This document shows, in pieces, positions 24,483 to 34,303 of a stretch of 64,000 bases of DNA. The notes under the pieces are model-generated. The model searched no databases. It was not told where the DNA came from and saw only the letters and a list, made by a program, of their open reading frames with translations. This DNA is from Gemmatimonadota bacterium (lineage in GTDB: Bacteria > Gemmatimonadota > Gemmatimonadetes > Longimicrobiales > Gaopeijiaceae): the NCBI GenBank assembly GCA_022571515.1, contig JACZXQ010000019.1:1-64000 (forward strand). The letters are read 5' to 3'. A program made the translations under genes and the position numbers. How positions within the stretch are numbered: position 1 is the stretch's first letter; the number at the start of each line of letters is the position of its first letter.

Positions 24483-27400
24483 TTAGCCTCCCGCACGCTC
24501 CGCAGCGACGGGGTCTTCAGCTAGCACCCGGTCCAGAGTTTCAACGACCCTGTCGGCGTCGGTATCACTGAACGGCAGCGGCGGCTTGATTTTGATGACG
24601 TTGTGGTCCAGTCCGTCCGCACTGAGCAGAATGCCGTGGTCCCTCATCCGCCCCACCACGTAGGCCGCCACATCGGCCGCCGGTTCGCGAGCCTCCGGGT
24701 CGCGTACGAATTCGATACCCATGAACAGTCCCCGTCCCCGGATGTCCCCGATCACCGGATGCCGCACCTGAAGCTCCGTCAGCCCGGTCCTCAGGTACTC
24801 ACCGACGCGCAGCGCGTGTTGCTGTAGGCCCTCGGTCTCGATCACGTCCAGCACCGCCAGCCCGGCGGCGCACGAGACGGGATTTCCGCCGAACGTATTG
24901 AAGTACTCCATGCCGCCGCCGAACGCCTCAGCGATCTCGCGGGTGGTGACCACCGCTCCCATAGGATGGGCGTTTCCGATCGGCTTGCCCATGGTCACGA
25001 TGTCCGGCACCACCCCCTGGGTCTCGAAGCCCCAGAAGTGGCTTCCGACGCGCCCGAAACCCACCTGTACTTCGTCGGCGATACAGACGGTTCCGGCATC
25101 CCGGGCATGCCTGAAAGCCTCTTCGAGGTAGCCGGGCGGTAACTCGATCTGCCCTCCACAACTCAAAAAGCTCTCGCAGATGAACGAGGCCGCCCCGCCG
25201 GCTCGTGCTTGCGCGGCGGCCAGGGCGTCGGCCACGTGCCGGGCATAGCGACCCGAGCGATCGGGGTCCTCGCGCCGGTAGGGGCCACGGTAGTCATCGG
25301 GCATGACAGCGGTGTGGACGTGCTCGGGCGCGCCGGATCCACCCACCCCGTCGAACTTGTACGGGCTGATCGCGACGCAAGCGGCGGTACTGCCGTGATA
25401 GGCACCGTCCACGACGACCACGTCCCCCCGGCCCGTGAACGTGCTGGCCATGCGGAGCGCCAGCTCATTCGCTTCGCTCCCGGAGTTCACGAAGAAACAT
25501 ACCTCGAGCGGATCGGGTAGCGTGGCTGCGAGGCGCTCCGCGTACCGCGTCAGGTTCTGGTGCAGGTAGCGCGTGTTGGTGTTGAGCACGGCCGCCTGCC
25601 TCCTGATCGCGTCCACGACGTGCGGGTGTGAGTGCCCCACGTGGCAGACGTTGTTCACGCAGTCCAGGTACGCCTGCCCCTCGGCGTCGAACAGATGCTG
25701 CATCCACCCGCGGACGATGTGGAGCGGTTCCTCATACGACAGGCTGAGGGATGGTCCGAGGAGCCGGCCGCGTGCCTCTCGAAGCGTCTCGGACGTGGGC
25801 TCCCTGGGCGCCCGCGATCCCTCGGGCAAGTCGAGCAGCAGGCTCGGATCGGGCGAAAGACTCAACCAGACTTCTCGCTGGGAAGGAGCCGCCACGCCCG
25901 GAAACGTGCCCTCCAGGTCGAGCATGTCCGTGATGATCTGGAAATGTAGGTGCGGTGGCCACCCGCCGTTCACGTCGAGGTCGCCCAGGCGGCCGATCTT
26001 CTCACCGCGCGCGATCTCGGCGCCTGGGACCAACCCGTCCAGGGAGTCCCTGCTCAGGTGCCCATAGAGCGTGTAGAAGGGTGGGCGGCCGTCGTGCTCG
26101 TGCTCGAGGATGATCGTGGGCCCGTAATCCAAAGGGTCGGCGTTGTCGCGGAAGGAGTGGACCGTTCCCGGGATCGGGGCCAAGATCGTGGAGCCCGCCT
26201 CCAGAAAGAGGTCGACACCCAGGTGCACCGTCCTCCGCTCGGGCCGCTCGCCGCCCGAGTTTGCAAAGGCGTCGCCGGTGTAGCACATCCGGGCCTCGTC
26301 GTAACGTCCGACGCCCAACTGCGCGCCGGCCTCGGCCATCTGTCCGAACAGGCGGGCGCTCCAGTCCTTCGCGTCGGCCAGCGTATCGAGGTTCTCCATA
26401 TCGGGGCTGCCCACGCTCAGGTCGAAGATCAGCGTGGCGTCGTGGGTCACGGCCGGGCGGACCACGGGGCCTCTCTCGGACGCGTTCGCGGTAAGCCACT
26501 CGCTCACCGCGACACTTCGTGGACAAGGCGGCAGACCGCACGCTTCGCGAAGCCGGGCCCGCGCCAGCCGCGGCGGTACGGCGGCGAGGCGGTCGAGGGT
26601 CTGCCACGCCGAAGCTTCCGAGATGGCCAGATGGGGGTTGTCCACCGCCTCGGCCCGCCGCGTGGCCGAGATGCACACGCTGACGCCGAGGCGGGCCCGG
26701 GCAAGGGCGTAGAGTGCCTCGAGCTCATCTTCGGTGAGTGGCAGAGCGTGGTGGTAGCCGCGCGTCACCGCGGCGGCCGCCCCGACGGGATCGGGCTTGT
26801 CCAGCATCGCGTATGCGATCGCGATGGCCAGCTCGCAAACCGGATGACTCTCCATCACGTCGCCGAAGTCGATCAGGCCGGCGATCTCGGGTGGGCCCGC
26901 GTCCACGGGCCCCACCACGACGTTATGGTCGTTGGCGTCGTTGTGGATCACTCCCCGCCGGAGGCCGGGCAGGAGGGGGAGGGCGTCACGCTCGAAGGCC
27001 GAAAGAACACCTTCCGCCAGGCCCCCGCGGTCCGTGCCGGCCACGACCCCCATGTCCCTACGCATCACCTCAGCGGCGCGCGCCAGGTCCCAATCGTAGC
27101 CGGTCCTCCGCGCCGCTGGGTGGGAGAATCCGGAGAGCGCCCGATCCATTGTGCCTAGATACCGACCCAGCCCCTCGAGGAGTTCGTCGGGATGCGGGCG
27201 CACGTCTGCCAGCGTCCGACCAGGCAGGTAGCTGAGCACTCGAACGAAGTGGTCACGGCCTCCGTTATCGGCCACGCTCACCACATGCCCGCCCGAAGTC
27301 GATGGAACGACCCTCGGAGCAGGTAGGTCGGGCTCGCGCTCGGCCAGCCAGATCAGCACGCTGTTCTGTAGATCCAGCGCCGCCTCGGTTTCCCACGTTC

Positions 27401-27575
27401 CCGAGATCTTCAGGATGACGGCCTCGCCCGCCTCGGGTTCGACCTCGAAGTTCTGGTCTCCATAGCTGGGTAGGGGCGTGAGTCGGCCCTCGATCCCGAA
27501 ATGGCGCGTTAGGAGATCAGCGGCCTCGCTCGAGGAGAAGCTCGGTCGCTGCACCATGATGGAGGTGGATGCCAC
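24483..27575 (-). CDS. Triple fusion: APH-type kinase, M23 peptidase domain, class III aminotransferase
   Basis: A 1030-residue protein. Residues 20-330 are an aminoglycoside phosphotransferase/choline-kinase-like domain ([14 protein letters not shown] catalytic loop; [13 protein letters not shown] metal site). Residues 440-560 are a LytM/M23 domain with intact zinc ligands ([22 protein letters not shown]). Residues 590-1020 are a class III PLP fold ([28 protein letters not shown] Lys in [12 protein letters not shown]). The last domain resembles AGXT2L-type phospho-lyases acting on phosphoethanolamine or phosphohydroxylysine. Kinase then lyase in one chain suggests an amino alcohol is phosphorylated and then eliminated. 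GTG 27575 or ATG 27557 may be the start. No signal peptide, so the M23 part would be cytoplasmic. Confidence 0.85.
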   Translation of the reverse strand: MASTSIMVQRPSFSSSEAADLLTRHFGIEGRLTPLPSYGDQNFEVEPEAGEAVILKISGTWETEAALDLQNSVLIWLAEREPDLPAPRVVPSTSGGHVVSVADNGGRDHFVRVLSYLPGRTLADVRPHPDELLEGLGRYLGTMDRALSGFSHPAARRTGYDWDLARAAEVMRRDMGVVAGTDRGGLAEGVLSAFERDALPLLPGLRRGVIHNDANDHNVVVGPVDAGPPEIAGLIDFGDVMESHPVCELAIAIAYAMLDKPDPVGAAAAVTRGYHHALPLTEDELEALYALARARLGVSVCISATRRAEAVDNPHLAISEASAWQTLDRLAAVPPRLARARLREACGLPPCPRSVAVSEWLTANASERGPVVRPAVTHDATLIFDLSVGSPDMENLDTLADAKDWSARLFGQMAEAGAQLGVGRYDEARMCYTGDAFANSGGERPERRTVHLGVDLFLEAGSTILAPIPGTVHSFRDNADPLDYGPTIILEHEHDGRPPFYTLYGHLSRDSLDGLVPGAEIARGEKIGRLGDLDVNGGWPPHLHFQIITDMLDLEGTFPGVAAPSQREVWLSLSPDPSLLLDLPEGSRAPREPTSETLREARGRLLGPSLSLSYEEPLHIVRGWMQHLFDAEGQAYLDCVNNVCHVGHSHPHVVDAIRRQAAVLNTNTRYLHQNLTRYAERLAATLPDPLEVCFFVNSGSEANELALRMASTFTGRGDVVVVDGAYHGSTAACVAISPYKFDGVGGSGAPEHVHTAVMPDDYRGPYRREDPDRSGRYARHVADALAAAQARAGGAASFICESFLSCGGQIELPPGYLEEAFRHARDAGTVCIADEVQVGFGRVGSHFWGFETQGVVPDIVTMGKPIGNAHPMGAVVTTREIAEAFGGGMEYFNTFGGNPVSCAAGLAVLDVIETEGLQQHALRVGEYLRTGLTELQVRHPVIGDIRGRGLFMGIEFVRDPEAREPAADVAAYVVGRMRDHGILLSADGLDHNVIKIKPPLPFSDTDADRVVETLDRVLAEDPVAAERAGG

Positions 27576-27659
27576 AGCACGATGTATTAGAGACGCACCA
27601 AACCCGACTGCTATGGAGAGTAAGCGCTAATGGGGATTTGGTCGACCGTTGTCCCGGCC

Positions 27660-28031
27660 TCAGGCCCAGGAGGGCCAGGGGGTCGTAGGCAGCGGGCGGT
27701 CACCTTTGCGATCGGGTGCATCGAGGTCGGCGATCCGTTCGAGAAAGGCCCGATCGGAAGGCCGAAGGCTGTCGATTCCGGCGCCCTTGATCTGTGCGAT
27801 GAGGCGCTCGATCTCGGCCCGGTTCACCTCGTGGAGCTTGGCGAGGTCGATCGAATCGTACCACTCGGCATCCTCCTGGTCTCGCACGCCCTTGGAGGAG
27901 TAGTATGAGTTGGGCCGCTCGAGGATGCGGTTCGCCGCTTTGACGCTCGCCCGGCGCTTGATCCACCACCGCCGTCCCAACGCACCGCCCACCACCGTGG
28001 ATAACAACAACACCGAAAGCCAGATCAACAT
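27660..28031 (-). CDS. Small single-pass membrane protein, unknown function
   Basis: A 123-residue protein beginning MLIWLSVLLLSTVVGGALG, one membrane helix, followed by a basic stretch (RRWWIKRRASVK) and a soluble tail. The motif GAGIDSLRPSDRAFLERI resembles the short helical tail found after the membrane part of some rhomboid-family proteins. No catalytic residues are present. ATG 28031 opens the helix; the upstream part of the open frame is the neighbouring gene read in another frame. Confidence 0.6.
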   Translation of the reverse strand: MLIWLSVLLLSTVVGGALGRRWWIKRRASVKAANRILERPNSYYSSKGVRDQEDAEWYDSIDLAKLHEVNRAEIERLIAQIKGAGIDSLRPSDRAFLERIADLDAPDRKGDRPLPTTPWPSWA

Positions 28032-28041
28032 CGTCACTTCA

Positions 28042-28212
28042 CTAGCTTCGGCCGATGATCTTATCGAGGAAGTCCATGACCTTCTTCGTCTCGGATCCCG
28101 TGCCGCAACCCGACCCCGGGGGCTGGGGAGGCGGCGGTTGCTTGGGGGGTTTTGGCGTGTTCCAATCCGGGAACTTGAGACCGTTCTTCTTGCCGTGGCT
28201 ACGCTTGGCCAT
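28042..28212 (-). CDS. Small Pro-rich protein, unknown function
   Basis: A 56-residue frame from ATG 28212, six bases after GGAT. It is strongly basic at the start (MAKRSHGKKNGLKF), with a Pro-rich middle (PKPPKQPPPPQPPG) and a short helical end (KKVMDFLDKIIGRS). It lies 10 bases upstream of the small membrane protein gene, same strand. Composition is unusual; the coding call rests on start, length and context. Confidence 0.45.
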   Translation of the reverse strand: MAKRSHGKKNGLKFPDWNTPKPPKQPPPPQPPGSGCGTGSETKKVMDFLDKIIGRS

Positions 28213-28289
28213 GGTATCCTCCGACTGCGTCCACACACATGCCGCCGAAATCGCGACCCCTCGAGTAAACAATACGTTCATACGGGTGC

Positions 28290-28913
28290 TCAGGTGTCAA
28301 CCGTGTCGGTGAGTCGCCAGAGTACCCAGGAAGCCACGCTCCGCAGCGGCCGCCAGAGCTCGGCACGGGCGAGGAGTTCATCGGGATTCGGGCGCTCAAC
28401 CAGACCGTCGAGCCTGCGCAGGCCCTCCTGGACGCCGAGGTCCTTGGACGGCATCACGTCCAGTCGGCCGAGCTTGAAGATCAGAAACATCTGGGCGGTC
28501 CACTCGCCGATGCCCCATACCGTGGTCAGGCGACGCACGATCTCATCGTCGGCGAGCCTTCCTAGACCGCCCAGCCTCAGTTCGCCCGACTCGACCTTTG
28601 TGGACAGATCGAGGATCGCCTTGGTCTTGGCTCGTGATAGCCCGGCGCCCCGAAGGGACTCTTCCGGAAGGTCCAGGATCTGCGCGGCTGTCGGGAAGCC
28701 CTTGTCCGGGGTGAGGTCGCGTACGCGGCCGTGGATCGTACGGGCGGCGGCAGTGGCCAACTGCTGGTACACGATCGATCGCGCGATCGTGTGGAAGTGG
28801 GAGCCCTTGAGATTGGGCGGGGGCATGGTGGGGAAGGGGGGTACGCGCTTTATGGCCGCGCCCAGCAATGGATCATGCTTCGCGAGTTCCTCGAGCTGGG
28901 CGGGAGTGGGCAC
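28290..28913 (-). CDS. DNA-3-methyladenine glycosylase II (HhH-GPD)
   Basis: A 207-residue HhH-GPD base-excision glycosylase of AlkA type. The helix-hairpin-helix is TTVWGIGEWTAQMFLIF, with the catalytic Asp expected in MPSKDLGVQEGL. SIVYQQLATAAARTIHGRV and LRGAGLSRAKTKAILDL are also family signatures. It removes alkylated purines from DNA. No DNA-binding N-terminal ogt or ada fusion is present. The start at 28913 gives the compact family length. Confidence 0.9.
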   Translation of the reverse strand: MPTPAQLEELAKHDPLLGAAIKRVPPFPTMPPPNLKGSHFHTIARSIVYQQLATAAARTIHGRVRDLTPDKGFPTAAQILDLPEESLRGAGLSRAKTKAILDLSTKVESGELRLGGLGRLADDEIVRRLTTVWGIGEWTAQMFLIFKLGRLDVMPSKDLGVQEGLRRLDGLVERPNPDELLARAELWRPLRSVASWVLWRLTDTVDT

Positions 28914-29055
28914 CCTAGGCTTTGCTCGTCCGGCGATCTCGATCTCACTCTCCAGCGAATAGGTAGTCCAAAGGCACTCTGGGGCCGGAAGACAAGGTAG
29001 GGCACGGAGTGATGGACGAGCCAGGTAGCGTTCGTCTTCGAGGTCGTATTTCGTA

Positions 29056-29084
29056 TACGTATAAATCGTTTCACTTTATACGTA
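29056..29084. repeat. AT-rich palindrome
   Basis: TACGTATAAA and TTTATACGTA form perfect 10-base inverted arms around a 9-base loop. The base composition stands out from the GC-rich surroundings. It could be an operator, a recombination site or the end of a mobile element. A related word TTCGTATACGTAT recurs at about 57925-57937. Confidence 0.45.
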
Positions 29085-29105
29085 CAATCGATTCGAGACG
29101 AAGAC
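29070..29105 (+). repeat. 36-base dispersed repeat, copy 1
   Basis: TTCACTTTATACGTAC followed by 20 further bases (key words TCGAT, CGAGACG, AGAC) recurs at 51148-51183 with 32 of 36 identities; all four differences are transitions. Both copies lie downstream of the stop of a minus-strand gene for a secreted protein and next to mobile-element debris. Confidence 0.6.
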
Positions 29106-29109
29106 CGGC

Positions 29110-29345
29110 GTTGGTGGAAGCGACCAGGCAATGCCGGTCGGAGAGGAGGTCCAGGATGTAGGCTGAAACCTTGATGAGCTGTCCTGTGGGTGCGAGCCCC
29201 ACCCAGCCAAAGCGTAGCCGGCGGGCTGGTAGCCAGACTTGCAGCTGTCTCCGTAAAGGGGCGGTTGATGCGTAGTCAGGCGAGCGGGTGGGCCGCAGGA
29301 ATGCAGCCTCGAAATCCTAATTTCGGATGCTCGAGGGCTCACCAA
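29110..29345 (+). other. Possible group II intron 5' RNA remnant
   Basis: The segment resembles the domain I part of bacterial group II introns. A hairpin of the form GTGGGTGCGAGCCCCAC is followed by CCAGCCAAAGCGTAGCC and GGGCTGGTAGCCAGACTTGC, then a string of short paired segments ending CTCGAGGGCTCACC. No reverse-transcriptase frame and no domain V hairpin was found downstream, so at most a 5' fragment remains. The resemblance is from memory of such introns and needs a covariance-model search. Confidence 0.35.
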
Positions 29346-29527
29346 CCCCGAAAGCAGCACTCCCGGAGGCGTGCCGAAGCGGCAGGGGGGTCGGATGGCC
29401 GCATACGAGCGATGAAGGTGGGGGACGGGCTCGGCACCCGGACCCAGCGGAGCGAGCGAACCACGGCCCGGAATCCGGAGGCCGACATCCCGGCTTCTTG
29501 CTCCGGATCCGGATCAGGGCGTGGTCC

Positions 29528-32500
29528 TCATGCGATCGTCCCGTCAAGGAGGCTTCTGAGGCGTGCCATCAGCTCCTCGAACCGCTCGTCCAGCTCTTCC
29601 ATCCGAGCGTAGGCCGCGGACGGCGGCCGATTCTCGGAGCCGGAGATGTAGGTGTTGATGGCCGCGTAGTCCGTGGTGAGCTGCGGGCGGAGGTTCGCGT
29701 GGTCACCCCGCTGGTTGTGCTTGTAGAGCTGACCCATCAGCTCCTCGAGTTCTGCCTTGGTGGCCGTCGCTCCGCCGGCATCCCGGCCGCCCCCTGCGAT
29801 GACGGCCTCGAGCTCGCGGATGCGTTCGTTGCCAGCGGCCACGCCCAGTTGAATCTCCGTGATTCGATCCCGGACCTTGATAGCCAGATCGAACTGCTCC
29901 TGTAGCTCGCTCATCGATGTGGTCACCCGGGGATCCATGACGACCTCCAGCTCCTGCGTCTGGCTCCAGCCGGCCTCGGTGCGGAGCGTCACGCTGAACG
30001 TGCCCGGGAGCGCCAGAGGACCGTTGGTGTTGCCCGTGACCACCGCGATTCTCTGGCGGATCCCCTCGTGCACGCCCGGGGCCAGGTACGCCGGCGGATA
30101 CTGCAGATCCCACACCAGGCGGTGCATGCCCGCCGTGGTTCGTACGCGTGGCGACCCCACCACCGTGACCGTCGGCTCCCGCATGGCCTGGAAGACCTCC
30201 TCCTTGGTCCCGGGGCCGGAGCTGCTGAAGACACGGACGAGCTCGCCGGCGGCGTCATGGATCTCCATGGTCACCTCACCCGGCACATCTTCACCGAGGG
30301 CGTAGTAGATGGCCGCGCCATCGGGTGGGTTCTGGGGCCAGACGCCGCTGCGGCCCGCGCCTTGGAGCCTCATGCGGTAGGCCGGTCTCGGCGCAAAGAG
30401 GAAGGCCCCGCGCTCGGCGGACGATGCCGCCTCGATCTGATGGAGCGGCGTCAGGTCGTCCAGGATCCACAGGGCGCGGCCCTGCGTGGCGACTACGAGG
30501 TCGTTGTCCTTGATGAGCAGGTCCATCACCGGTGTGCGGGGCAGGTTCTGCTGGAAGGGCTGCCAGTGGGCGCCGTCGTCGAAGGATATGAAGACCCCGA
30601 ACTCCGTCCCGGCGTAGAGGAGGCCCCGCACGACGTGGTCCTCCTGGAGCGTCCGGGTGGTGTGGTCCGCGGGAATCCCGTTTGTCCCGTCGGTGAGGAG
30701 CGTCCACGAGGCACCGAAGTCGTCCGTCCGGTAGATGTAGGGGTGGAAGTCGTCCATCCGGTACCGTTGGACCACCGCGAAGGCGCGGCCCGCGTCATGG
30801 GGCGAGAGCACGATCTCGTTCACGGTGCTATGCAGCTGGAGCCCGGGGGGGGTGATGTCCTCCCAACTGGTGCCGCCGTCCCGGGAGATGTGGATGGCGC
30901 CGTCGTCGGAGCCCGCCCAGAACAGCCCCGCCTGGTGGGGCGATTCCTCGAAGGCGAAGATCGTGGCGTACACCTCCACGCCGGTCTGGTCGTACGTGAG
31001 GGGACCGCCCGGCGGGTCCACGTGGAGGTCCTTGTGCTCCGCCCAGCGCGTAAGGTCGGGACTGATGACTTCCCAGTCCTGTCCTTCGTTCCGGCTGACG
31101 TGCACGTACTGGGACGTGTGGTACAGCACCGAAGGATCGTGGGGCGAGAAGCGGAGCTGGGATACCCACTGCTCCCTGTACTTGATCTCCGCGTTGGGCA
31201 GGGCGTGGGGCTCCTGGGGCCACAGCCAGATTTGCCGGAGCTGGTTGGTGCTCCGGTCGAGGCGGCTCACCCATCCTTTGCAGGCGCCGTAGAGGATGTC
31301 CGGGTTGCGGGGGTCCACGGCGATGGGTCCGGTCTCACAGCCGGGTCCTCGGAACCAGTCCTCGAAGGGCGTCAGGCCCCGGGTGACGCGGCTGGACACC
31401 GAGATGGTGGTGTTGTCCTGCTGCGGCGCGTACAGCCGGTACGGGAACTGGTTGTCCGCCGTCACCGTGTAGAACTCGGCGGTGGGCTGGTTGTACTGCG
31501 TGGACCAGGTCTCGCCGCCGTTGAAGGTGATGTTGGCGCCGCCGTCGTTGGACTGGATGAAGATGTCCGGGTCGTCGGGGTTGATCCACATGTCGTGGTT
31601 GTCCCCATGGGGCGTTGGGATGTTCACCAGGGTCCGGCCACCGTCGTCGGAGCGGAAGAAGGCCTCGTTGCTGATGTAGACGATGTCGGCGTCGGTGGGG
31701 TGGGCGTCCACGTGCGTGTAGTACCAGGGACGCGCCATCATATTCCGGTCATCGCTGATGTGGGTGAAGGAGGCGCCCCGGTCCTCCGAGCGGTACAGCC
31801 CCCGCAGGTCGCCTTCGGCTTCCGCCAGCACGTACACCCGGTCGGGATTCGCAGGCGAGATGGCCAGCCCGATGCGTCCGATCATCTCCGGAAGGCCGCC
31901 GCTCAGCTTGGTCCAGGTATCCCCGCCGTCGGTGGTCTTGAACACGCCGCCGTCCTCCGACCCGCTGAACATGGCCCAGGGCGTGCGCCGAGCGGTCCAC
32001 ATGGCGGCGTACAGCGTGTTGGGATCGTCGGGACTCATGATGAGGTCGATGGCCCCCGTGCCTTCGTTCACGTAGAGCACCTTCTCCCAGTCACCGCCGC
32101 CGTCGGTGGTGCGGTAGACGCCTCGCTCCTCGCTGGGGCCGAACACGCTGCCCAGGGCCGCCACGTAGACGTGATCGGCATTCGCCGGATGGACCCAGAT
32201 GCGGTTGATGTGCCGGGACTCGGGTAGGCCGATCCACTGCCACGTCCTGCCGTCGTCCGTGGTCCGGTACATTCCGTCTCCGATGGAGACGTTGCCCCGG
32301 ACGCCGCCGGAGCCGGTGCCGGCATACACGATGTCCGAGTTGGTGGCCGCCACGGCCAGGGCGCCTACGGGCCCGACATTGAGGAAACCGTCCGAGATGT
32401 TGTTCCACGAGATACCCGCGTCGTCCGTGCGCCAGATCCCGCCACCCACGGTTCCCATGAGGAAGGTATGGAGGCGGTCGGTGTACCCGGTCACCGCGGT

Positions 32501-32662
32501 GGAACGGCCGCCCCGCGTGGGTCCCACGAGGCGGTATTCCAGCGCCTCGAAGAGGGTCGGATCGACCGTGGCGTTGGCGTCGGTGTTCTGGGCATCGAGA
32601 GCCGGGGCGGCGACGGCGAGGGTGATGAGCGCGGACAGTAGCGGGCGAGGACGCGAGGGCAT
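29528..32662 (-). CDS. Secreted sortilin/VPS10-like BNR-repeat protein, second copy
   Basis: About 1044 residues. The signal peptide starts at ATG 32662, which has GGAGGAGG upstream, and ends ALDAQ. A long array of Asp-box motifs follows (WRTDDAGISW, RTTDDGRTWQW, RTTDGGGDWEK, KTTDGGDTWT, VSRNEGQDWE, RTDDFGASWT), forming one or two 10-bladed propellers. The C-terminal 250 residues hold an Ig/FlgD-like region and a helical tail with EELMGQLYKHNQRGDHANL and EELDERFEELMARL, absent from many sortilin-type proteins. It is a paralogue of the protein at 480-3428. Binding partner or substrate is unknown. It reads behind the amidohydrolase gene and is probably in one transcript with it. Confidence 0.87.
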   Translation of the reverse strand: MPSRPRPLLSALITLAVAAPALDAQNTDANATVDPTLFEALEYRLVGPTRGGRSTAVTGYTDRLHTFLMGTVGGGIWRTDDAGISWNNISDGFLNVGPVGALAVAATNSDIVYAGTGSGGVRGNVSIGDGMYRTTDDGRTWQWIGLPESRHINRIWVHPANADHVYVAALGSVFGPSEERGVYRTTDGGGDWEKVLYVNEGTGAIDLIMSPDDPNTLYAAMWTARRTPWAMFSGSEDGGVFKTTDGGDTWTKLSGGLPEMIGRIGLAISPANPDRVYVLAEAEGDLRGLYRSEDRGASFTHISDDRNMMARPWYYTHVDAHPTDADIVYISNEAFFRSDDGGRTLVNIPTPHGDNHDMWINPDDPDIFIQSNDGGANITFNGGETWSTQYNQPTAEFYTVTADNQFPYRLYAPQQDNTTISVSSRVTRGLTPFEDWFRGPGCETGPIAVDPRNPDILYGACKGWVSRLDRSTNQLRQIWLWPQEPHALPNAEIKYREQWVSQLRFSPHDPSVLYHTSQYVHVSRNEGQDWEVISPDLTRWAEHKDLHVDPPGGPLTYDQTGVEVYATIFAFEESPHQAGLFWAGSDDGAIHISRDGGTSWEDITPPGLQLHSTVNEIVLSPHDAGRAFAVVQRYRMDDFHPYIYRTDDFGASWTLLTDGTNGIPADHTTRTLQEDHVVRGLLYAGTEFGVFISFDDGAHWQPFQQNLPRTPVMDLLIKDNDLVVATQGRALWILDDLTPLHQIEAASSAERGAFLFAPRPAYRMRLQGAGRSGVWPQNPPDGAAIYYALGEDVPGEVTMEIHDAAGELVRVFSSSGPGTKEEVFQAMREPTVTVVGSPRVRTTAGMHRLVWDLQYPPAYLAPGVHEGIRQRIAVVTGNTNGPLALPGTFSVTLRTEAGWSQTQELEVVMDPRVTTSMSELQEQFDLAIKVRDRITEIQLGVAAGNERIRELEAVIAGGGRDAGGATATKAELEELMGQLYKHNQRGDHANLRPQLTTDYAAINTYISGSENRPPSAAYARMEELDERFEELMARLRSLLDGTIA

Positions 32663-32761
32663 TGGGGCCTCCTCCGGAGGAATGGGTTGGACCGAGGCCG
32701 GGAAAGTAGGTCGCAGGCCCCGCCGCCGCACCTTGAGCTTCCTCGTTGTTACCGCCGCCCT

Positions 32762-34303
32762 CTACGGACCTCCCTGCAACATGGCCCGCTTCGCCCGGTC
32801 CACCATCTCTGCCACCTCCTCCAGCAACGCCCGGGCGTCGATCACCTTGCCGTCCAGGATGGTGTACTTGAGCCCGTTCACCGTGCTGACCTCGCCCTCC
32901 AGGGTGACACGGACAGCGCCCGTGCCGTAAAGCACCTTGAAGTCCTCCAAGGGGTTCATGTCCAGGACCAGGAGGTCGGCCTCGTACCCGGGACGGATCA
33001 CGCCGACGCGCTCGAGGCCCACCGCGCGCGCGCTCTCCTGCGTGGCGGCCTTCACGATCTCCAGGGGATGGAACCCTGCGCGCTGCATGAGCTCCAGCTC
33101 CCGGATGGTCCCGAAACCATAGAGGTGGTACGACGTCCCGGAGTCGGAACCAACCGCCACGTGCCCGCCCCGGTCCTTGAAGGCGTTCACCCAGGGGAGC
33201 CAGCGAATGAAGAGCCGGCTCCAGGCCGCCTCGTCGGCGCTGGTCCACTCGAAGTAGAACGAGCCGTGGACCTCAGGGTTGGGCGTCCACCGGGCCATGA
33301 TGCTGGGCCAGGTGTAGCGCTCCAGCCACGGCAGGCTCCTCGCCCGGGACAGGTCCGTCTGATCCTCGTACACGGAGAACGTCGGCACCATGGTGAAGCG
33401 ACCCTCACGGCTCAGCTCCAGCAGGCCGTCCAGCACCGGGCCGTAAAGCCGGTCCATATCCACGTCGTCCCACACACGGCCCGTGGAGCGGAAGCGCTTG
33501 AGTTCGTCTCCGTAGTTGTGGTCCGCCGCCAGGTTCTGCATGCCCCGCCCATCGAACGTGGACTCGGCGTACCCATAGTGATGCTCGATGGTGGTGATTC
33601 CCGTAGACGCGACAGCCAGGGCGTTCATGGGATACACGCCGTCCTGCCCGATGTGGACCGCCACGCCCATCCCCTGCCGAGCGGCCTCGTCGGCGATGAC
33701 CGGGAGGATGTCGGGGAGAAGGCCGGGCTTGCCGGAGACCTTGATGCCGTCGTGCCCCATCTCCTTCCACTCCCGCACCACCTCCCGGGCTCCGTCGGCG
33801 TCCCAGAAACGCGGGTCGCTGCCCCTCCAGAAGGGGTAGACGACCACGTGGGGCGCGTCGAAGGGCGCAGCTCCTTCGCGCTGCGCTCGTGCCAGGCGGA
33901 CCGCTGGGTCGTCGTCGTCGGAGCCCGAGAACACGCGCACCGTCGTGATGCCGTGGGCCAGCCACAGCTTCGGGATGTAGTCCTCCGGGATGTCCCCGCC
34001 ACCCAGGTGCGTATGGGCGTCGATGATCCCGGGCATCACGTACTTGCCCTCGGCCTCGATGACCCGGTCCCCCACGCCGCTACCCGCCGCGACGATCTCC
34101 AGGATGAGGCCGCCCGCCACGACCACGTCCCGGGGACCCACGGGGGGCCCGCCGGTCCCGTCGATGACGGTGGCGCCACGAATGACCAGGCGGTCGTAGG
34201 GTCCGCCGACCACTGGATCGGTCTGTGCCTGGATCGGGACCGGTAGGAGGAGCGCCGCCAGGGCCGTGAGGCCCAGCCACTCCCTTGCGAGACGATTCGT
34301 CAC
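32762..34303 (-). CDS. Exported amidohydrolase, second type
   Basis: A 513-residue amidohydrolase with signal peptide (residues 1-26, ending PIQAQ). Visible metal-site features are GIIDAHTHLGGG near residue 97, a candidate bridging Lys in DGIKVSGKPG, VAVHIGQDG, TTIEHHYG, and Asp in AVGSDSGTSYH. The C-terminus GYEADLLVLDMNPLEDFKV is typical. GTG 34303 has GGAGG five bases upstream. It is longer than the amidohydrolase at 3589 because of insertions around residues 270-380 and probably has another substrate. The position next to a BNR protein repeats the pairing at 480-4869. Confidence 0.87.
   Translation of the reverse strand: MTNRLAREWLGLTALAALLLPVPIQAQTDPVVGGPYDRLVIRGATVIDGTGGPPVGPRDVVVAGGLILEIVAAGSGVGDRVIEAEGKYVMPGIIDAHTHLGGGDIPEDYIPKLWLAHGITTVRVFSGSDDDDPAVRLARAQREGAAPFDAPHVVVYPFWRGSDPRFWDADGAREVVREWKEMGHDGIKVSGKPGLLPDILPVIADEAARQGMGVAVHIGQDGVYPMNALAVASTGITTIEHHYGYAESTFDGRGMQNLAADHNYGDELKRFRSTGRVWDDVDMDRLYGPVLDGLLELSREGRFTMVPTFSVYEDQTDLSRARSLPWLERYTWPSIMARWTPNPEVHGSFYFEWTSADEAAWSRLFIRWLPWVNAFKDRGGHVAVGSDSGTSYHLYGFGTIRELELMQRAGFHPLEIVKAATQESARAVGLERVGVIRPGYEADLLVLDMNPLEDFKVLYGTGAVRVTLEGEVSTVNGLKYTILDGKVIDARALLEEVAEMVDRAKRAMLQGGP

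Larger units (their letters stand above)
28914..29527. other. 614-base stretch without a protein gene
   Basis: Between the glycosylase gene and a sortilin-like gene. It holds an AT-rich palindrome (29056-29084), a copy of a 36-base repeat (29070-29105) and an RNA-like segment that may be a group II intron remnant (about 29110-29345), each listed separately. The last 180 bases show nothing recognisable. Confidence 0.6.

Noticed and set aside
28914-29527. Protein frame on the plus strand within the intron-like stretch
   Set aside because: The longest frames have no reverse-transcriptase or other motifs.
30068-32227. 719-codon frame antisense to the second BNR gene
   Set aside because: Val, Gly and Asp-rich shadow of BNR repeats with no recognisable domain.
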